A stretch of 64,000 bases of DNA from G963422275 sp963422275 (GCA_963422275.1 OY729418.1:4526001-4590000), one strand, 5' to 3'; positions 35,450 to 45,252 are shown, counted from the stretch's first letter. Made by a program: numbers and translations. Notes: a model not told the origin generated them from the letters alone.

Positions 35450-36439
35450 CTATTTCCTCATGAGGAGATGCCTGATCCAACGACCTTGCCGGACTTGGGC
35501 CCCTCGAACCGCCATGAAGATTCCCGATCCCAGAATCAGGGCAATGCCGATCGCGGAAAGGTAGCTCGGGACCTCGCCAAAAATCGAAAAACCCCAGAAC
35601 ACGGCAAGAACCAAGGTCACATATTCGAAAGGCGACAAGAGGCTCGCCTCACCAATTCGATATGCCTGAGACACAAAATATGCCCCCGTCGCTGTAACCA
35701 CTCCGGTCAGGAAGAATACTGGCGCATCTGCGATATCGGGCCATTGCCAAGCACGAACCAAATATTCGAACGCCGGAGGAACGCGGCCCGAAAATCTTCC
35801 GTCTCCAAGCCACAAACCTGCTGCCGATCCAGTAACGAAAAATGTCATATGCATGTATAACGCCATCGCCGGGGCGCTCTCCGACATTCCTGTCTTTCGA
35901 GTGATTGTGTTGAAAGTTGCGTAGCTGATTGCGGCGACAAGCGGCAAAAGAAGCGGCCATTGAAAGCCGGCGCTTCCAGGACGAACAACAAGAATTACGC
36001 CGAGCATGCCGAACGCGAGCGCAAGCCACCGTCGCACTCCCACTCGCTCCCTCAAAAACACCACCGAAAAAGTCGTTGTCAGCAAAGGCGCAACGAAAAA
36101 GACAGCTGATACGTCTGCAAGCGGCAAGATCGAAACGGCCGAGAAGAATGCCAAATTCGCCACGACCACGCACAAGCCACGCGAAATCAGCAGAAGGGGT
36201 CTGCGCGTTGCCAAGCTGCCCCACCCGCCCGTCAAGGGAACAATCACGCCGACTGTGACAGCGAGCGCAATGATCGTTCGAGTGACCACTACCTGTTGAA
36301 GAGAATACGACCCGCTCAGGTATTTGAAGCACACGTCGCCTATCGAAAATGAAAGACAAGCGCAGAGCAGACACGCAACGGCAAGTTTCCCGCCTTCCAG
36401 ATTCCAAATCGCCAAGTCGATCCGTCCCCGATCACTCAT
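35450..36439 (-). CDS. EamA-family (DMT) transporter
   Basis: 329 residues with ten predicted membrane helices in two five-helix EamA repeats. The first repeat begins LAVACLLCACLSFSIGDVCF and holds PLADVSAVFFVAPLLTTTFS. It ends in LRERVGVRRWLALAFGMLGV, the usual conserved Arg/Glu loop and glycine-rich helix. The second repeat begins near PLLLPLVAAISYATFNTITR and ends with FGEVPSYLSAIGIALILGSG. This family exports metabolites or amino-acid-like compounds across the inner membrane. The gene runs in the same direction as the hydantoin operon but is separated by 375 bases, so a shared transcript is uncertain. Confidence 0.88.
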   Translation of the reverse strand: MSDRGRIDLAIWNLEGGKLAVACLLCACLSFSIGDVCFKYLSGSYSLQQVVVTRTIIALAVTVGVIVPLTGGWGSLATRRPLLLISRGLCVVVANLAFFSAVSILPLADVSAVFFVAPLLTTTFSVVFLRERVGVRRWLALAFGMLGVILVVRPGSAGFQWPLLLPLVAAISYATFNTITRKTGMSESAPAMALYMHMTFFVTGSAAGLWLGDGRFSGRVPPAFEYLVRAWQWPDIADAPVFFLTGVVTATGAYFVSQAYRIGEASLLSPFEYVTLVLAVFWGFSIFGEVPSYLSAIGIALILGSGIFMAVRGAQVRQGRWIRHLLMRK

Positions 36440-36656
36440 CGTCTCAACACTGAATTAGCCATTCCAGTCAACACTTTTTTGGTTTTTCGGGGTATGGGAA
36501 CATTGGCCCTATCCAGCTCGACAGAGCTTCAATTCACCGCATCAATCACAAGCCAGTTCGGCTGGAAGCAGGCGATTCCAAGCAATGTGTCCGCTTGCCG
36601 TCTGCCCGAGACACGCCTACGTTACGCGGTCAAACCTGAACTGAGGTGAAAGTCGC

Positions 36657-37391
36657 GTGATCTTACTTCCAATTCGAGACCACAACCCTTCGCATGCGAA
36701 GAGTTACATCACCTATGGCCTTATCCTGCTGAATGTCGCCGTCTACCTTGTCCTGCGCGATGGCAACAATTCCGCGGTCTATTACAACTTTGGATTGGTG
36801 CCGGCCCGCTTCCATATCCTTTGGCCTGCCGAAGCGTTTACGTCCATGTTTCTGCACGGAAGCCTGATTCACCTCGGCGGAAACATGCTGTTTCTGTACA
36901 TTTTCGGAGACAACATGGAGGACACGCTCGGACGCGCACGCTTCTTGATCTACTATTTTGCATGCGGACTGATCGCCGGAATGTTTCAGGTTGCCGCCGA
37001 TCCGGACTCGATGGACCCAATTATCGGCGCGTCGGGAGCCATATCCGGTGTCATGAGCGGCTACCTGCTCCTGTATCCGAAGGCGCGCATCGATGTCCTG
37101 TTCTCAATCATAATCTACAACAAGATATTTTCGATCGGGGCGTGGCTCGTTCTGGGATTCTGGATTGCTCTCGATTTTCTGAATGCCGCAAACACGAATC
37201 CGGAGACGGACATTGTCGCCTATTGGGCGCATTGCGGTGGTTACTTCGCTGGCTTCCTGCTGATTTTAAGGCACTGGCTCCGTCTAGGCGGTCGCAAGTT
37301 TTGGGACAAATTCGATGGGCATCCCAAGCATTCCGAAACGGGCGCGACTCCGGTGTTCACCCAGCTTCCCAAAGTTGGAAGAAAGAAGTAG
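36657..37391 (+). CDS. Rhomboid-family intramembrane serine protease
   Basis: 244 residues from a GTG start preceded by ACTGAGGTGAAAGTC. There are about six membrane helices. The loop region has FLHGSLIHLGGNMLFLYIFG (66-85, the conserved H-x-x-x-N area). The catalytic serine is in IIGASGAISGVMSG (Ser126), and the partner histidine in YWAHCGGYFAG (His192), where AHIGG is usual. The dyad is complete, so the enzyme should cleave membrane-protein substrates; the natural substrate is unknown. The C-terminal tail is basic and soluble. It is divergent from the EamA gene and convergent with argF. Confidence 0.9.
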   Translation: MILLPIRDHNPSHAKSYITYGLILLNVAVYLVLRDGNNSAVYYNFGLVPARFHILWPAEAFTSMFLHGSLIHLGGNMLFLYIFGDNMEDTLGRARFLIYYFACGLIAGMFQVAADPDSMDPIIGASGAISGVMSGYLLLYPKARIDVLFSIIIYNKIFSIGAWLVLGFWIALDFLNAANTNPETDIVAYWAHCGGYFAGFLLILRHWLRLGGRKFWDKFDGHPKHSETGATPVFTQLPKVGRKK

Positions 37392-37462
37392 TATCGGGAA
37401 TCGACCGCCGTGAATCTCGCCTGTCCCGGCGCCGCACCGATTTTTTTCCCGCAAGACAGCAT

Positions 37463-38389
37463 TCAAACTCCCAGACACCAGCGCATGATCGCCTTCTGAA
37501 CATGGAGGCGGTTTTCTGCCTCGTCGAAGACCACCGAATTCGGACCGTCCATTACCTCAGAGGTCACCTCCTGCCCCCGGTGTGCAGGCAGGCAATGCAT
37601 GAACAGGGCACTGGAAGGCGCCTTTGCCAAGAGGTCCGCATTGACCTGGTAGAGCTGCAGCGTTTCCCGCGTCCGGTCTGCTGCCTCCGAACAGTCATGC
37701 ATTGAAATCCAGGAATCCGTAACAACGAGATCGGCATTTCGCACTGCAGTATCGGGGTCTCTCTCTATTTCCACCTGCGACCCGTTTGCTTTCGCGAACT
37801 GGACGGCCTCTCCTTGTGGGTCAAATCCCTTGGGACCCGCAAACGTGAAGTTGAAAGCGAACTGGCCGGCGGCGTGCAGGAAGGATGTGCAGACATTGTT
37901 GCCAACCCCCATCCATACAACGTTCTTGCCTTCAATTGAGCCGCGATGTTCCTCGAATGTCATGACATCGGCCATGATCTGGCAGGGGTGACTCTGGTCA
38001 GTCAATCCGTTGAGAACCGGCACGCCCGCGTGTTCTGCCAGTTCCCTAACGTTGCGCTCATCGAAAGTCCTGATCATTGCAAGGTCGACGAATCTGGACA
38101 ATACCCGAGCAGTGTCGCCAATCGATTCGCGCGCACCGAGATGAATTTCCGCACTGGGCAGCAAGATGGTCTGGCCACCCAGCTGGCGCACGCCCACATC
38201 GAAGGATATTCGGGTTCTGGTAGACGGCTTTTCGAAAATCAGTGCAGCCAGCAGACCAGCCATCGGGCGGTCGGGGTCTGGCTTGCATGTCGGCATCCCT
38301 TCTCGGCTTTTCTTGATCTCGATCGCGTTCTCGATGATTCTCTTCAGGGAATCCGGCGCAATCTCGCGCAGATCGATGAAGTCAGCCAT
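37463..38389 (-). CDS. argF: Ornithine carbamoyltransferase
   Basis: 308 residues from the ATG at 38389 (MADFIDLREI), preferred over the upstream start because the family begins here and it overlaps the argD stop by eight bases. It carbamoylates ornithine to citrulline in arginine synthesis. The carbamoyl-phosphate site is EKPSTRTRISFD (54-65), followed by the second binding motif TDQSHPCQIMADVMT. The ornithine loop VTDSWISMHD stands where VWVSMG-like sequence is usual, and FMHCLPAHRGQEV carries the catalytic Cys. All are intact. It forms an operon with argD. Confidence 0.95.
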   Translation of the reverse strand: MADFIDLREIAPDSLKRIIENAIEIKKSREGMPTCKPDPDRPMAGLLAALIFEKPSTRTRISFDVGVRQLGGQTILLPSAEIHLGARESIGDTARVLSRFVDLAMIRTFDERNVRELAEHAGVPVLNGLTDQSHPCQIMADVMTFEEHRGSIEGKNVVWMGVGNNVCTSFLHAAGQFAFNFTFAGPKGFDPQGEAVQFAKANGSQVEIERDPDTAVRNADLVVTDSWISMHDCSEAADRTRETLQLYQVNADLLAKAPSSALFMHCLPAHRGQEVTSEVMDGPNSVVFDEAENRLHVQKAIMRWCLGV

Positions 38390-39566
38390 CGCAACTCGAC
38401 TCCAAGCATTCGGCCGTGCGCTCAATCCGATCGACCGCTTCGGCCAACTCCTCTTCCGAAATGTTCAGCGGTGGAAGCAGGCGAACCACGTTGTCGCCTG
38501 CCGGAACCGTGAGCAGCTTTTGGTCATATCCAGCCTTCACGAAATCACCGTTGTTCACGCGGCATTTGACTCCGAGCATGAATCCGGTTCCCCGGATTTC
38601 CGAGAATATCTTGGGATGCGTGGCCACGACAGCCTCCAATCTCTGTCGCAGGTAACCTGCCCGGCGTCGGACACCTGCCAAGAAATCCTGATCGGAAACG
38701 ATCTTCATCACTGCGGTTCCGACAGCGCAGGCAAGTGGATTGCCGCCATAGGTTGAACCGTGCGTTCCAGTGACCATTCCCGCCGCCGCCTTTTCGGTTG
38801 CCAGACAAGCGCCAAGCGGAAAGCCTCCGCCAATCCCCTTTGCAATGGCCATGATGTCCGGCGCGGCGCCCGACCATTCGTGGGCAAACAGCTTGCCGGT
38901 TCGTCCCATGCCGGTCTGGATTTCGTCCATTATGAGAAGGATGTCCCGGTCGTCGCAGAGTTGCCTGAGGTCCGAGAGGAAAGTGTCGGACAGCGGCTTT
39001 ATCCCTCCTTCTCCCAAAATGGGTTCGACCATCACAGCGGCAGTTGAATCATCAATCGCGCTCGCCACTTCCTCGATCTCGTTCGGCGGCACTTGCTGGA
39101 ACCCCGGCGTAAGCGGACTGAATCCTTCGGTCAGCTTTGCGGATCCGGATGCAGAAATCATGGTGGTGGTTCGCCCATGAAACGAATCCTTGAGGGCAAT
39201 TATGACGTTTCGATCAGGATTGCCGTGAAAGTGCCAGTACTTCCGCGCCATCTTCACTGCTGCTTCCGTCGCCTCCGTTCCCGAGTTGGTGAAAAACACC
39301 GTGTCCGCGAACGTGTGTTCGACCAGCAAGTCGGCCAGACGTTCTTGGTTCGGTATCCGGTACAAGTTCGATGTGTGCCAAAGGAGATCAGCCTGCTTTT
39401 TCAAAGCCTTGACCAATTCCGGATGTGCATGACCAAGAACAGAGACTGCAATTCCGCCGCCAGCATCCAGGAACCTATGTCCTTCCTCGTCGACGAGCCA
39501 GCTTCCTTCGCCCCTTACGAAAGCGTGCGACGCTCGCGCATACGTTGGCAAAACAGATGAAATCAT
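38382..39566 (-). CDS. argD: Acetylornithine aminotransferase
   Basis: 394 residues from the ATG at 39566 (MISSVLPTYARASHAFVRGE). This is a class III PLP-dependent transaminase converting N-acetylglutamate semialdehyde to N-acetylornithine. It includes VFFTNSGTEATEAAVKMARK (cofactor phosphate site, about 90-110) and KDSFHGRTTTMISASGSAKL. It also has LIMDEIQTGMGRTGKLFAHE with the Asp that contacts the PLP ring, and DIMAIAKGIGGGFPLGA with the Schiff-base Lys near 246. The open frame extends 19 codons further upstream without family character. It overlaps argF, so both arginine genes are translated together. Confidence 0.95.
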   Translation of the reverse strand: MISSVLPTYARASHAFVRGEGSWLVDEEGHRFLDAGGGIAVSVLGHAHPELVKALKKQADLLWHTSNLYRIPNQERLADLLVEHTFADTVFFTNSGTEATEAAVKMARKYWHFHGNPDRNVIIALKDSFHGRTTTMISASGSAKLTEGFSPLTPGFQQVPPNEIEEVASAIDDSTAAVMVEPILGEGGIKPLSDTFLSDLRQLCDDRDILLIMDEIQTGMGRTGKLFAHEWSGAAPDIMAIAKGIGGGFPLGACLATEKAAAGMVTGTHGSTYGGNPLACAVGTAVMKIVSDQDFLAGVRRRAGYLRQRLEAVVATHPKIFSEIRGTGFMLGVKCRVNNGDFVKAGYDQKLLTVPAGDNVVRLLPPLNISEEELAEAVDRIERTAECLESSCDG

Positions 39567-39649
39567 CAGCAAATCCTCGAATTGGAAGATGGCAGCACGA
39601 AACCGCAACCCCGTGACAGCCATTTTAACAACATTTTAAAGAATTGGCG

Positions 39650-40305
39650 AACCTTCTAAGGTTCCAGACGAGACGACGATCCCGACTTCCGCCACCGGCT
39701 GGAGCGCCGCGAACTGGCGCACCTGCCGTTCGGGATATCAGGGATCACCTGGCCAAGCGGGGGGTTCTGCTGAAGAAGGGCAGCATCGTTGACGCCACCA
39801 TCATCTCGGCGCCGTCGTCGACCGGGAACGAGAGCAACGCCCACGATCCGGGGATGCACCAGACCAGGAAGGGGAACCGGTGGCATTTCGGGATGAAGCT
39901 GCACATCGGCACCGACCCCCGGGGTCTGGTGCACCATCCGGAGGGAACGGCCGCGAACGTCGCGACCTGACGCCTTCGGGCAAGCTTCTGCACGGCGAGG
40001 AGGAGCAAGTCCGGGGTGACTCTGGATACCGCGGGATCGGCAAGCGTGCGGAACGCGCGCATCGCGAGGTGTCGTGGCAGATTGCCATGCCTCCGAGCAA
40101 GCGCCGGACGCTGGCGCCGGGCAGCGCCGCGACCAAGGCGGCGAAGGCCCGGGTGCGGGCGCGGATGGAGCATCCGTTCCGGATCGCGAGCGGGTGTTAG
40201 GCTGCGACATGGTTCGGTATCGGGATCTGGAGAGGAACGTGCAGCGGCTTGCGCCGCTTCTGGGCTTCTTGAACCTGATGATTGCCCAGCCGCACCTGTC
40301 GTGAC
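39650..40305 (+). mobile_element. IS5-family transposase remnant
   Basis: Blocks of an IS5-type DDE transposase appear in order but in different frames: LLKKGSIVDATIISAPSSTG (first Asp), MHQTRKGNRWHFGMKLHIGT, LVHHPEGTAANVA, then after a stop LLHGEEEQVRGDSGYRGIGK (second Asp) and finally RYRDLERNVQRLAPLLGFLN at the C-terminus. Stops and frameshifts make it dead. Clean inverted ends were not found; the 295 bases after it, up to the ABC gene, contain no gene. Confidence 0.65.
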
Positions 40306-40599
40306 AAGGGAGAAGCGTGTCCGGAATTTGCCGGATCGGCCCTGCGGGGACTGAATCGGCGGCGGTTTTGCCCCGAAAACGCGCATTTGCGGCTTCCGGA
40401 CCGCCGAAAACCGACCGGTGCAGCCGGGAAGGGCAAATCCCGCAGCAAACCCCAAAACAAACCCTCCAAATCAGAGGTTCCTTGGCATGATACGAGCAGT
40501 CCGGGGGCTTTTCCTGTCGCATGTTTTCGCATGTATCAGAATTCTGACCTGCTCGTCGCTGCTTCCAAGGTGACATCCGCTGTCGAGAGTGCGCTGACG

Positions 40600-41679
40600 C
40601 TACTTCGCCAAGGATCTTCCATCCGATCCGAACAGATGAATTCGCTCCCGATCGAAGCGCAAACTCACCTGATCGCCGGGTTTGGGCTGAACTCCCGATG
40701 ATGTTCGCATTGTCACCTGCTGGTTCGAACCAGCAGCCTGAAAATAGACCAATGACTCAGCCCCAAGCTCCTCAACAATCTCCACTTTGGCGATCAGATC
40801 GGCGGCTTCCGAGGACACGATTGCAACATGCTCCGGCCGAACGCCAAGAGTGATGCGTTCCGAAGGCGGTGTGTTCACTGAGCGACCGATCGCGACGGTT
40901 CCGCCACTCACGCTGAGTGACCCGACTCCATCTGGTTGGTCCTGCATTGCGGTGAGAAAATTCATGGCGGGTGAGCCGATGAACCCCGCGACAAATTTGT
41001 TTGCAGGCCTGTCATACAGCTGCATGGGACTTCCAACCTGCTCGATCATGCCAGCATTGAACACGACGATCCGATTGGCGAGCGTCATCGCTTCCGTTTG
41101 ATCGTGGGTTACGTAAATCATTGTCGCCCCGAGACGGCTGTGCAGTCTGGCAATCTCAAGCCGCATGATGACCCGCAGTGCAGCGTCAAGGTTGGACAGC
41201 GGCTCATCGAAAAGGAAAACCTTCGGGTCGCGGATGATCGACCTTCCGATTGCCACGCGCTGGCGCTGTCCTCCTGACAGTTGACGTGGCTTTCGATCAA
41301 GTAGCTCTTCCACCCGCAGAATCCTCGCAACTTCCGCGACACGCCGTTCGATGTCCGCTTTCGGCAGCTTGGCCAAGCGAAGGCCGAAACCGATGTTGTC
41401 CGCGACGTTCAGGTGAGGGAAGAGTGCATATGACTGGAAGACCATCGCGACTCCGCGGTCCGACGGCTTGGCGTGTGTCAAGTCTTGGCCATCTATGAGA
41501 ATTTGACCGCTCGTCACGCTCTCGAGACCCGTGATCAACCTGAGCATTGTGGATTTACCGCAACCGGACGGGCCAACAAACACGACGAATTCGCCATGCT
41601 CGGCCACTAGATCGACACCCTTTATGACCTCGACTTTCCCAAAGTTCTTCGTGACCTTCTCAAGCTTCAGTTTCGCCAT
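40600..41679 (-). CDS. Carbohydrate ABC transporter ATPase (MalK/UgpC type)
   Basis: The 359-residue ATPase energises the importer encoded upstream. Walker A VFVGPSGCGKSTMLRLITGL is near 34-53, and Q-loop VFQSYALFPHLNVADNIGF near 80-98. The signature PRQLSGGQRQRVAIGRSII is near 130-148, then Walker B VFLFDEPLSNLDAAL and switch His YVTHDQTEAMTLANRI. The C-terminal OB-fold regulatory domain (ITLGVRPEHVAIVSSEAADL onward) marks it as MalK/UgpC-like, a sugar or glycerol-phosphate importer ATPase. It starts three bases after the second permease ends. Confidence 0.94.
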   Translation of the reverse strand: MAKLKLEKVTKNFGKVEVIKGVDLVAEHGEFVVFVGPSGCGKSTMLRLITGLESVTSGQILIDGQDLTHAKPSDRGVAMVFQSYALFPHLNVADNIGFGLRLAKLPKADIERRVAEVARILRVEELLDRKPRQLSGGQRQRVAIGRSIIRDPKVFLFDEPLSNLDAALRVIMRLEIARLHSRLGATMIYVTHDQTEAMTLANRIVVFNAGMIEQVGSPMQLYDRPANKFVAGFIGSPAMNFLTAMQDQPDGVGSLSVSGGTVAIGRSVNTPPSERITLGVRPEHVAIVSSEAADLIAKVEIVEELGAESLVYFQAAGSNQQVTMRTSSGVQPKPGDQVSLRFDRERIHLFGSDGRSLAK

Positions 41680-41682
41680 CGC

Positions 41683-42543
41683 TCAACCTTTAACAGCCCC
41701 CATCGTCATGCCCTTGATGAAGTAACGCTGAAAGAACAGGAACACGATCAACGTGGGAAGGCTTGCAATCAGGGATAGAGCGCCCTGGACCCCCCAGGCA
41801 ACTGAATACTGTCCCTTCAGGTTAACGATCCCAACCATGATGGTTCGCTTGTTGTCCGAATTCGTCAGGATCAGCGGCCACAGGAAATCGTTCCAGATCC
41901 ATGTGAACTGGAGCGTCGCAAGCACAGCGACAGCCGGAAGACTCAGTGGCAACGCCACGCGCGCAAGCACTTGCCATTCGTTTGCACCCTCAAGAATCGC
42001 AGCCTCCCTGAGGGCATTCGGGACAGCGGAGAAGAAGTTCCGCATCAAGAGCGTGCAGATCGGGATCCCCAGCGCCGTGTGGACGAAAATGATCGGCCAG
42101 AGGGTGTCGATGAGACCGACAGCGTTGAACAGGCGGAAAAGCGGAATCAGGATTACCTGCGGTGGAAAGAACATTCCAGACACGATGATTAGAAACAGAA
42201 TGTCGCTACCTCGAAACGGAAGTTTCGAGAACACGTAACCGCCCAGCAAGCCGAGAGCGATCGAGGCTGCCGTGGCAGGAACTGTTACCAAGAACGTGTT
42301 TAAGAAGTAGCGATGAACTGCAGGATTGTTGAGAATTTCCGCAAAATTTCCAAGAAACAATTTGTCGGGCATTTCCCACAGCTGGCCGAAGGCGATTTCG
42401 CGGGTCGTCTTGATGGACGAGAGAAGAACCCCTGCAGTGGGAGCAAGGAAGAGGACCGCAAGGCACAGGAGCGACACCAATATGGTGGCAGGCCACGGAT
42501 TGAACTCGCGCGAGGGCATTCCTGATGCGGCGACATCAGCCAT
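41683..42543 (-). CDS. Carbohydrate ABC transporter permease (MalG type)
   Basis: 286 residues with six membrane helices. The conserved EAA loop is readable as ALREAAILEGANEWQVLARV (about 187-206), the ATPase contact. It starts with a cytoplasmic tail (REFNPWPATILVSLLCLAVL), includes LLGGYVFSKLPFRGSDILFL, and ends QRYFIKGMTMGAVKG, the usual MalG-type C-terminus. The gene overlaps the preceding permease by eight bases and precedes the ATPase by three, so all are one transcript. Confidence 0.92.
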   Translation of the reverse strand: MADVAASGMPSREFNPWPATILVSLLCLAVLFLAPTAGVLLSSIKTTREIAFGQLWEMPDKLFLGNFAEILNNPAVHRYFLNTFLVTVPATAASIALGLLGGYVFSKLPFRGSDILFLIIVSGMFFPPQVILIPLFRLFNAVGLIDTLWPIIFVHTALGIPICTLLMRNFFSAVPNALREAAILEGANEWQVLARVALPLSLPAVAVLATLQFTWIWNDFLWPLILTNSDNKRTIMVGIVNLKGQYSVAWGVQGALSLIASLPTLIVFLFFQRYFIKGMTMGAVKG

Positions 42544-43417
42544 AGATCTCGTCCACCCTCTTTAACTGGCGAAAGTAGACCCGGATGATGGTCAGGGCGA
42601 TCAGGAACAGAACGACTGATATCGCGCTACCATACCCCATAAGATATTTCTTGAACGACTCGTTGTACATGTGCATGGCGAGCGTGTCGGAACTGTGAAA
42701 CGGCCCACCGCCCGTCATGATGTAGAGTATGTCAAAACCCTTGAGCGAATTAATCACGCTGAGCGCTATGACGACGACTGTCGCAGGCGTGAGCAGCGGG
42801 ATTATGACGAGGCGGATGCGTTGCCAGACAGAAGCGCCTTCGATCTCGCAGACCTCCAGCAGATCCTCCGAGATTGAGGTGAGGCCGGCCAAGTAGATGA
42901 CCATGGACAGCCCGGTTTGCTGCCAAGACCAAGCAACGATTACCGCACCGAGGGCCGTGTCCGGCTTGGCAAGCCACGCGTAGGAGAGCTTGTATCCTGT
43001 GACCGCACTGACGACGGTGTTGAGCAGACCCCAGTTCGGTTGATATATCCATACCCAGATCTGGCCGACGACAACTGCCGACAGGCAGATGGGCAGGTAG
43101 AAAATCGATTTGAAAACGGTTCCGCCAGGAACCCGGCTGTCGATCAGGAGCGCGAGGCCAAGGCCCAGCAATGTGGGAACCAAGATTGCGGCGACCATCC
43201 AGACCACCGTGTTCAAGGCTGCATTCAGGAACAGTTTGTCCGTTACGACCTTCGAATAGTTCGTAAAACCGACAAAATCGTAGTCAGAGCTGAAGCCGTT
43301 CCAGTTCGTAAAGCTGTAGTAGAATGAACTGAAAAGTGGCCATATGACAAGAACTGAAAACACGGCCACCGGGGCCGCCAACAGGACAACGCGCCAAAAT
43401 CTGGCGCTTCGTTCCAT
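42536..43417 (-). CDS. Carbohydrate ABC transporter permease (MalF/UgpA type)
   Basis: 293 residues with six membrane helices. The N-terminal part is RVVLLAAPVAVFSVLVIWPL, followed by a periplasmic stretch FSSDYDFVGFTNYSKV with the typical G-x-x-N-Y/F motif. The EAA loop reads EVCEIEGASVWQRIRLVIIP (about 199-218). The C-terminus (GSAISVVLFLIALTIIRVYF) is complete. It pairs with the MalG-type subunit to form the channel. It lies 72 bases downstream of the binding-protein gene. Confidence 0.92.
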   Translation of the reverse strand: MERSARFWRVVLLAAPVAVFSVLVIWPLFSSFYYSFTNWNGFSSDYDFVGFTNYSKVVTDKLFLNAALNTVVWMVAAILVPTLLGLGLALLIDSRVPGGTVFKSIFYLPICLSAVVVGQIWVWIYQPNWGLLNTVVSAVTGYKLSYAWLAKPDTALGAVIVAWSWQQTGLSMVIYLAGLTSISEDLLEVCEIEGASVWQRIRLVIIPLLTPATVVVIALSVINSLKGFDILYIMTGGGPFHSSDTLAMHMYNESFKKYLMGYGSAISVVLFLIALTIIRVYFRQLKRVDEIYG

Positions 43418-43489
43418 TCCCTAGTCCTTGACAGCTAGAACAATGTCGGCGCTAAAAGCACTCCCCTCCAGCGCCGACATTCGCGACTC

Positions 43490-44764
43490 CTAGTTCTGGA
43501 ATGCCTCCGCGGCGCTCGTTTGGGTCCTGTTCAGCAGCGCCTGATAGTCGGAAGGATCATCCATGAACTCTTGGAACATGGAGAGGCCGACTTCCGCAAC
43601 AGGAGGCGGCGTGGCCAGATCATAGTTGAACGCGAAGTGATCTGCGTTCGCAACCGTGGCTGATGCCTTCTGCATGACTGCGTTGTACGAGGACGAATCC
43701 ACGTTGACGTTGGCAGAAAGGGCGCCTTGCACGGTCGCCCACTTAACCTGCGCATCAGTGTTGGAGACAAAATAGGCGAGGAATGCTTCCGCGCCTTCCC
43801 GATTGGCGACATTCGCCGAAATCACCCAACCGTCAACAGGGCCGACCACAGAAGTCGGGACACCCGTTGAAATGCTCGGGAACGGGAAGAAATCATAGTC
43901 TCCGCCCGGCTCCAGGCCCTGTCCGTTCCAATACCCTGTGATCCAAGTTCCCATAAGGGTCATTGCGGCCTCGCCGCGCGCTACCATGTCGGAAGCGTCC
44001 GTCCAAGTCATTGCATTGGCGTTCGGAGCGAAATTGCCAGCGTCCACAAGATCTTTCCACATCGACATCGCCTTCATCACTTCCGGATCGTCATAGGATG
44101 CCGAACCGTCCATGAGTGCGGCTCTGTACTCCGGTCCAGCAGTGCCAAGTATCAGGTAGTCGAACCAGAACTGTGCTGGCCACCGATTCATGGATCCGAG
44201 AGCGATGGGCGTGATCCCCATGCCCTTCAGCTTCTCGCACAGCGCCAGAAAACCTTCCCAGTCGGACGGCATGTCCGAAATGCCGGCATCTTCGAACACG
44301 CTCTTGTTGTAGAACATTCCCGAATAGTGATAGCCGGCCGGCACCAAATACCTCGTGCCGTCATACATGGTCGCGCTGCCAGCCACCGAGGCTGCCACGA
44401 CATCGTCCAGGCCCTCGCGGGTCCACATGCCATCGATCGGGCTCAGGTCGCCGGAGTCTACCACGAACTGGACCCTCGCGCCCGCCCAGTAGCTAAACAC
44501 GTCCGGCAGGCTGTCAGACGCAGCCCGCACGAGAATTCCGGCCTTGAAGTCCTCATGCCCAACCGGGCTGTCCATCATCTCGAATCCGCTGGCATCCGTG
44601 AATGCAGCAGATATCTCGTCTATTCCCTTCTTGCCGAGCTCGCCGGTAAAATAGTGCGAAATGGAAACCTCGCTGGCGCCAGCGGCGCCTGCTGACACAA
44701 TCATACTAAGTGTTGGCGCGACAGCCGTCACCGCCAAAATCCAACGCCTTGTAAAAGCCATCAT
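43490..44764 (-). CDS. Extracellular sugar-binding protein of the ABC importer
   Basis: 424 residues from the ATG at 44764; ACGGAGACAAA precedes it and a Sec signal follows (MMAFTRRWILAVTAVAPTLS, cleavage near GAAGA|SE about residue 33). The mature part is a family 1 solute-binding protein: VSISHYFTGELGKKGIDEIS, ALCEKLKGMGITPIALGSMN, MVARGEAAMTLMGTWITGYW and GAEAFLAYFVSNTDAQVKWA. This is the MalE/UgpB-like layout for oligosaccharides or polyols. It opens the operon binding protein, two permeases, ATPase. The sugar is not evident; no glycosidase or regulator gene is adjacent. Confidence 0.9.
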   Translation of the reverse strand: MMAFTRRWILAVTAVAPTLSMIVSAGAAGASEVSISHYFTGELGKKGIDEISAAFTDASGFEMMDSPVGHEDFKAGILVRAASDSLPDVFSYWAGARVQFVVDSGDLSPIDGMWTREGLDDVVAASVAGSATMYDGTRYLVPAGYHYSGMFYNKSVFEDAGISDMPSDWEGFLALCEKLKGMGITPIALGSMNRWPAQFWFDYLILGTAGPEYRAALMDGSASYDDPEVMKAMSMWKDLVDAGNFAPNANAMTWTDASDMVARGEAAMTLMGTWITGYWNGQGLEPGGDYDFFPFPSISTGVPTSVVGPVDGWVISANVANREGAEAFLAYFVSNTDAQVKWATVQGALSANVNVDSSSYNAVMQKASATVANADHFAFNYDLATPPPVAEVGLSMFQEFMDDPSDYQALLNRTQTSAAEAFQN

Positions 44765-44880
44765 TTTGTCTCCGTTTTGAACCAGTTGCCGCATTCGGAA
44801 TGCGAACTGTCCAAGTGCGTAAACTTACGAAAGTGAAATTGCAAATACATCAGCACCCAAATCAGTGGCGCTCTAATGAT

Positions 44881-45252
44881 TTAGGGAACCTCTGAACCCG
44901 TGCCCGCACCTTGGCTTTCGCCGCCTCTGCCTCGAAGAGCAGGTCCTCCATCGCCGGATCGCCTCAGGTTGCAGAACAGCTACACGCAGTGCACGCACAG
45001 CATCGCCGGCAGCGGATGCGGCTGTCGCCCCTTGCCGCCGCCCTTGGGACAGACCGGCGCAATGCGGACCTCCGGACGCGCCCGGAGGATCAGGCCATCC
45101 ACCCGCTCCGGAAAGATCTTGCGGCATGTCTTGCGCTTCTTGCGGTCATGTTCAAGGCTTGCAAAGCTCGGCGGCTGAAGGCACTGCACGTCGTCCTCCC
45201 CGGATGCACAATGCTACGCCCACATATCAGGCTGTATTCAGAGATTCCCTAG
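44881..45252 (-). mobile_element. 372-bp deletion derivative of an IS5-type element
   Basis: The ends are near-perfect 16-base inverted repeats: TTAGGGAACCTCTGAA at 44881 and the complement of CTAGGGAATCTCTGAA at 45237-45252. Inside, on the minus strand, is the N-terminal part of an IS5-type transposase (QPPSFASLEHDRKKRKTCRK, then PVCPKGGGKGRQPHPLPAML). The catalytic domain has been deleted. Such a fragment could still be moved by a related transposase. Left of it lies the promoter region of the sugar ABC operon. Confidence 0.65.

Noticed and set aside
36838..37705. Frames opposite or alongside the rhomboid gene and argF (for example 36821-37705 +)
   Set aside because: The rhomboid catalytic Ser/His and the argF motifs explain this DNA; the alternative frames are Arg/Cys-rich shadows.
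40715..40735. GGTTCGAACC-like sequence as a possible tRNA T-loop
   Set aside because: It lies inside the coding region of the MalK-type ATPase and no cloverleaf can be drawn around it; no tRNA was found in the window.
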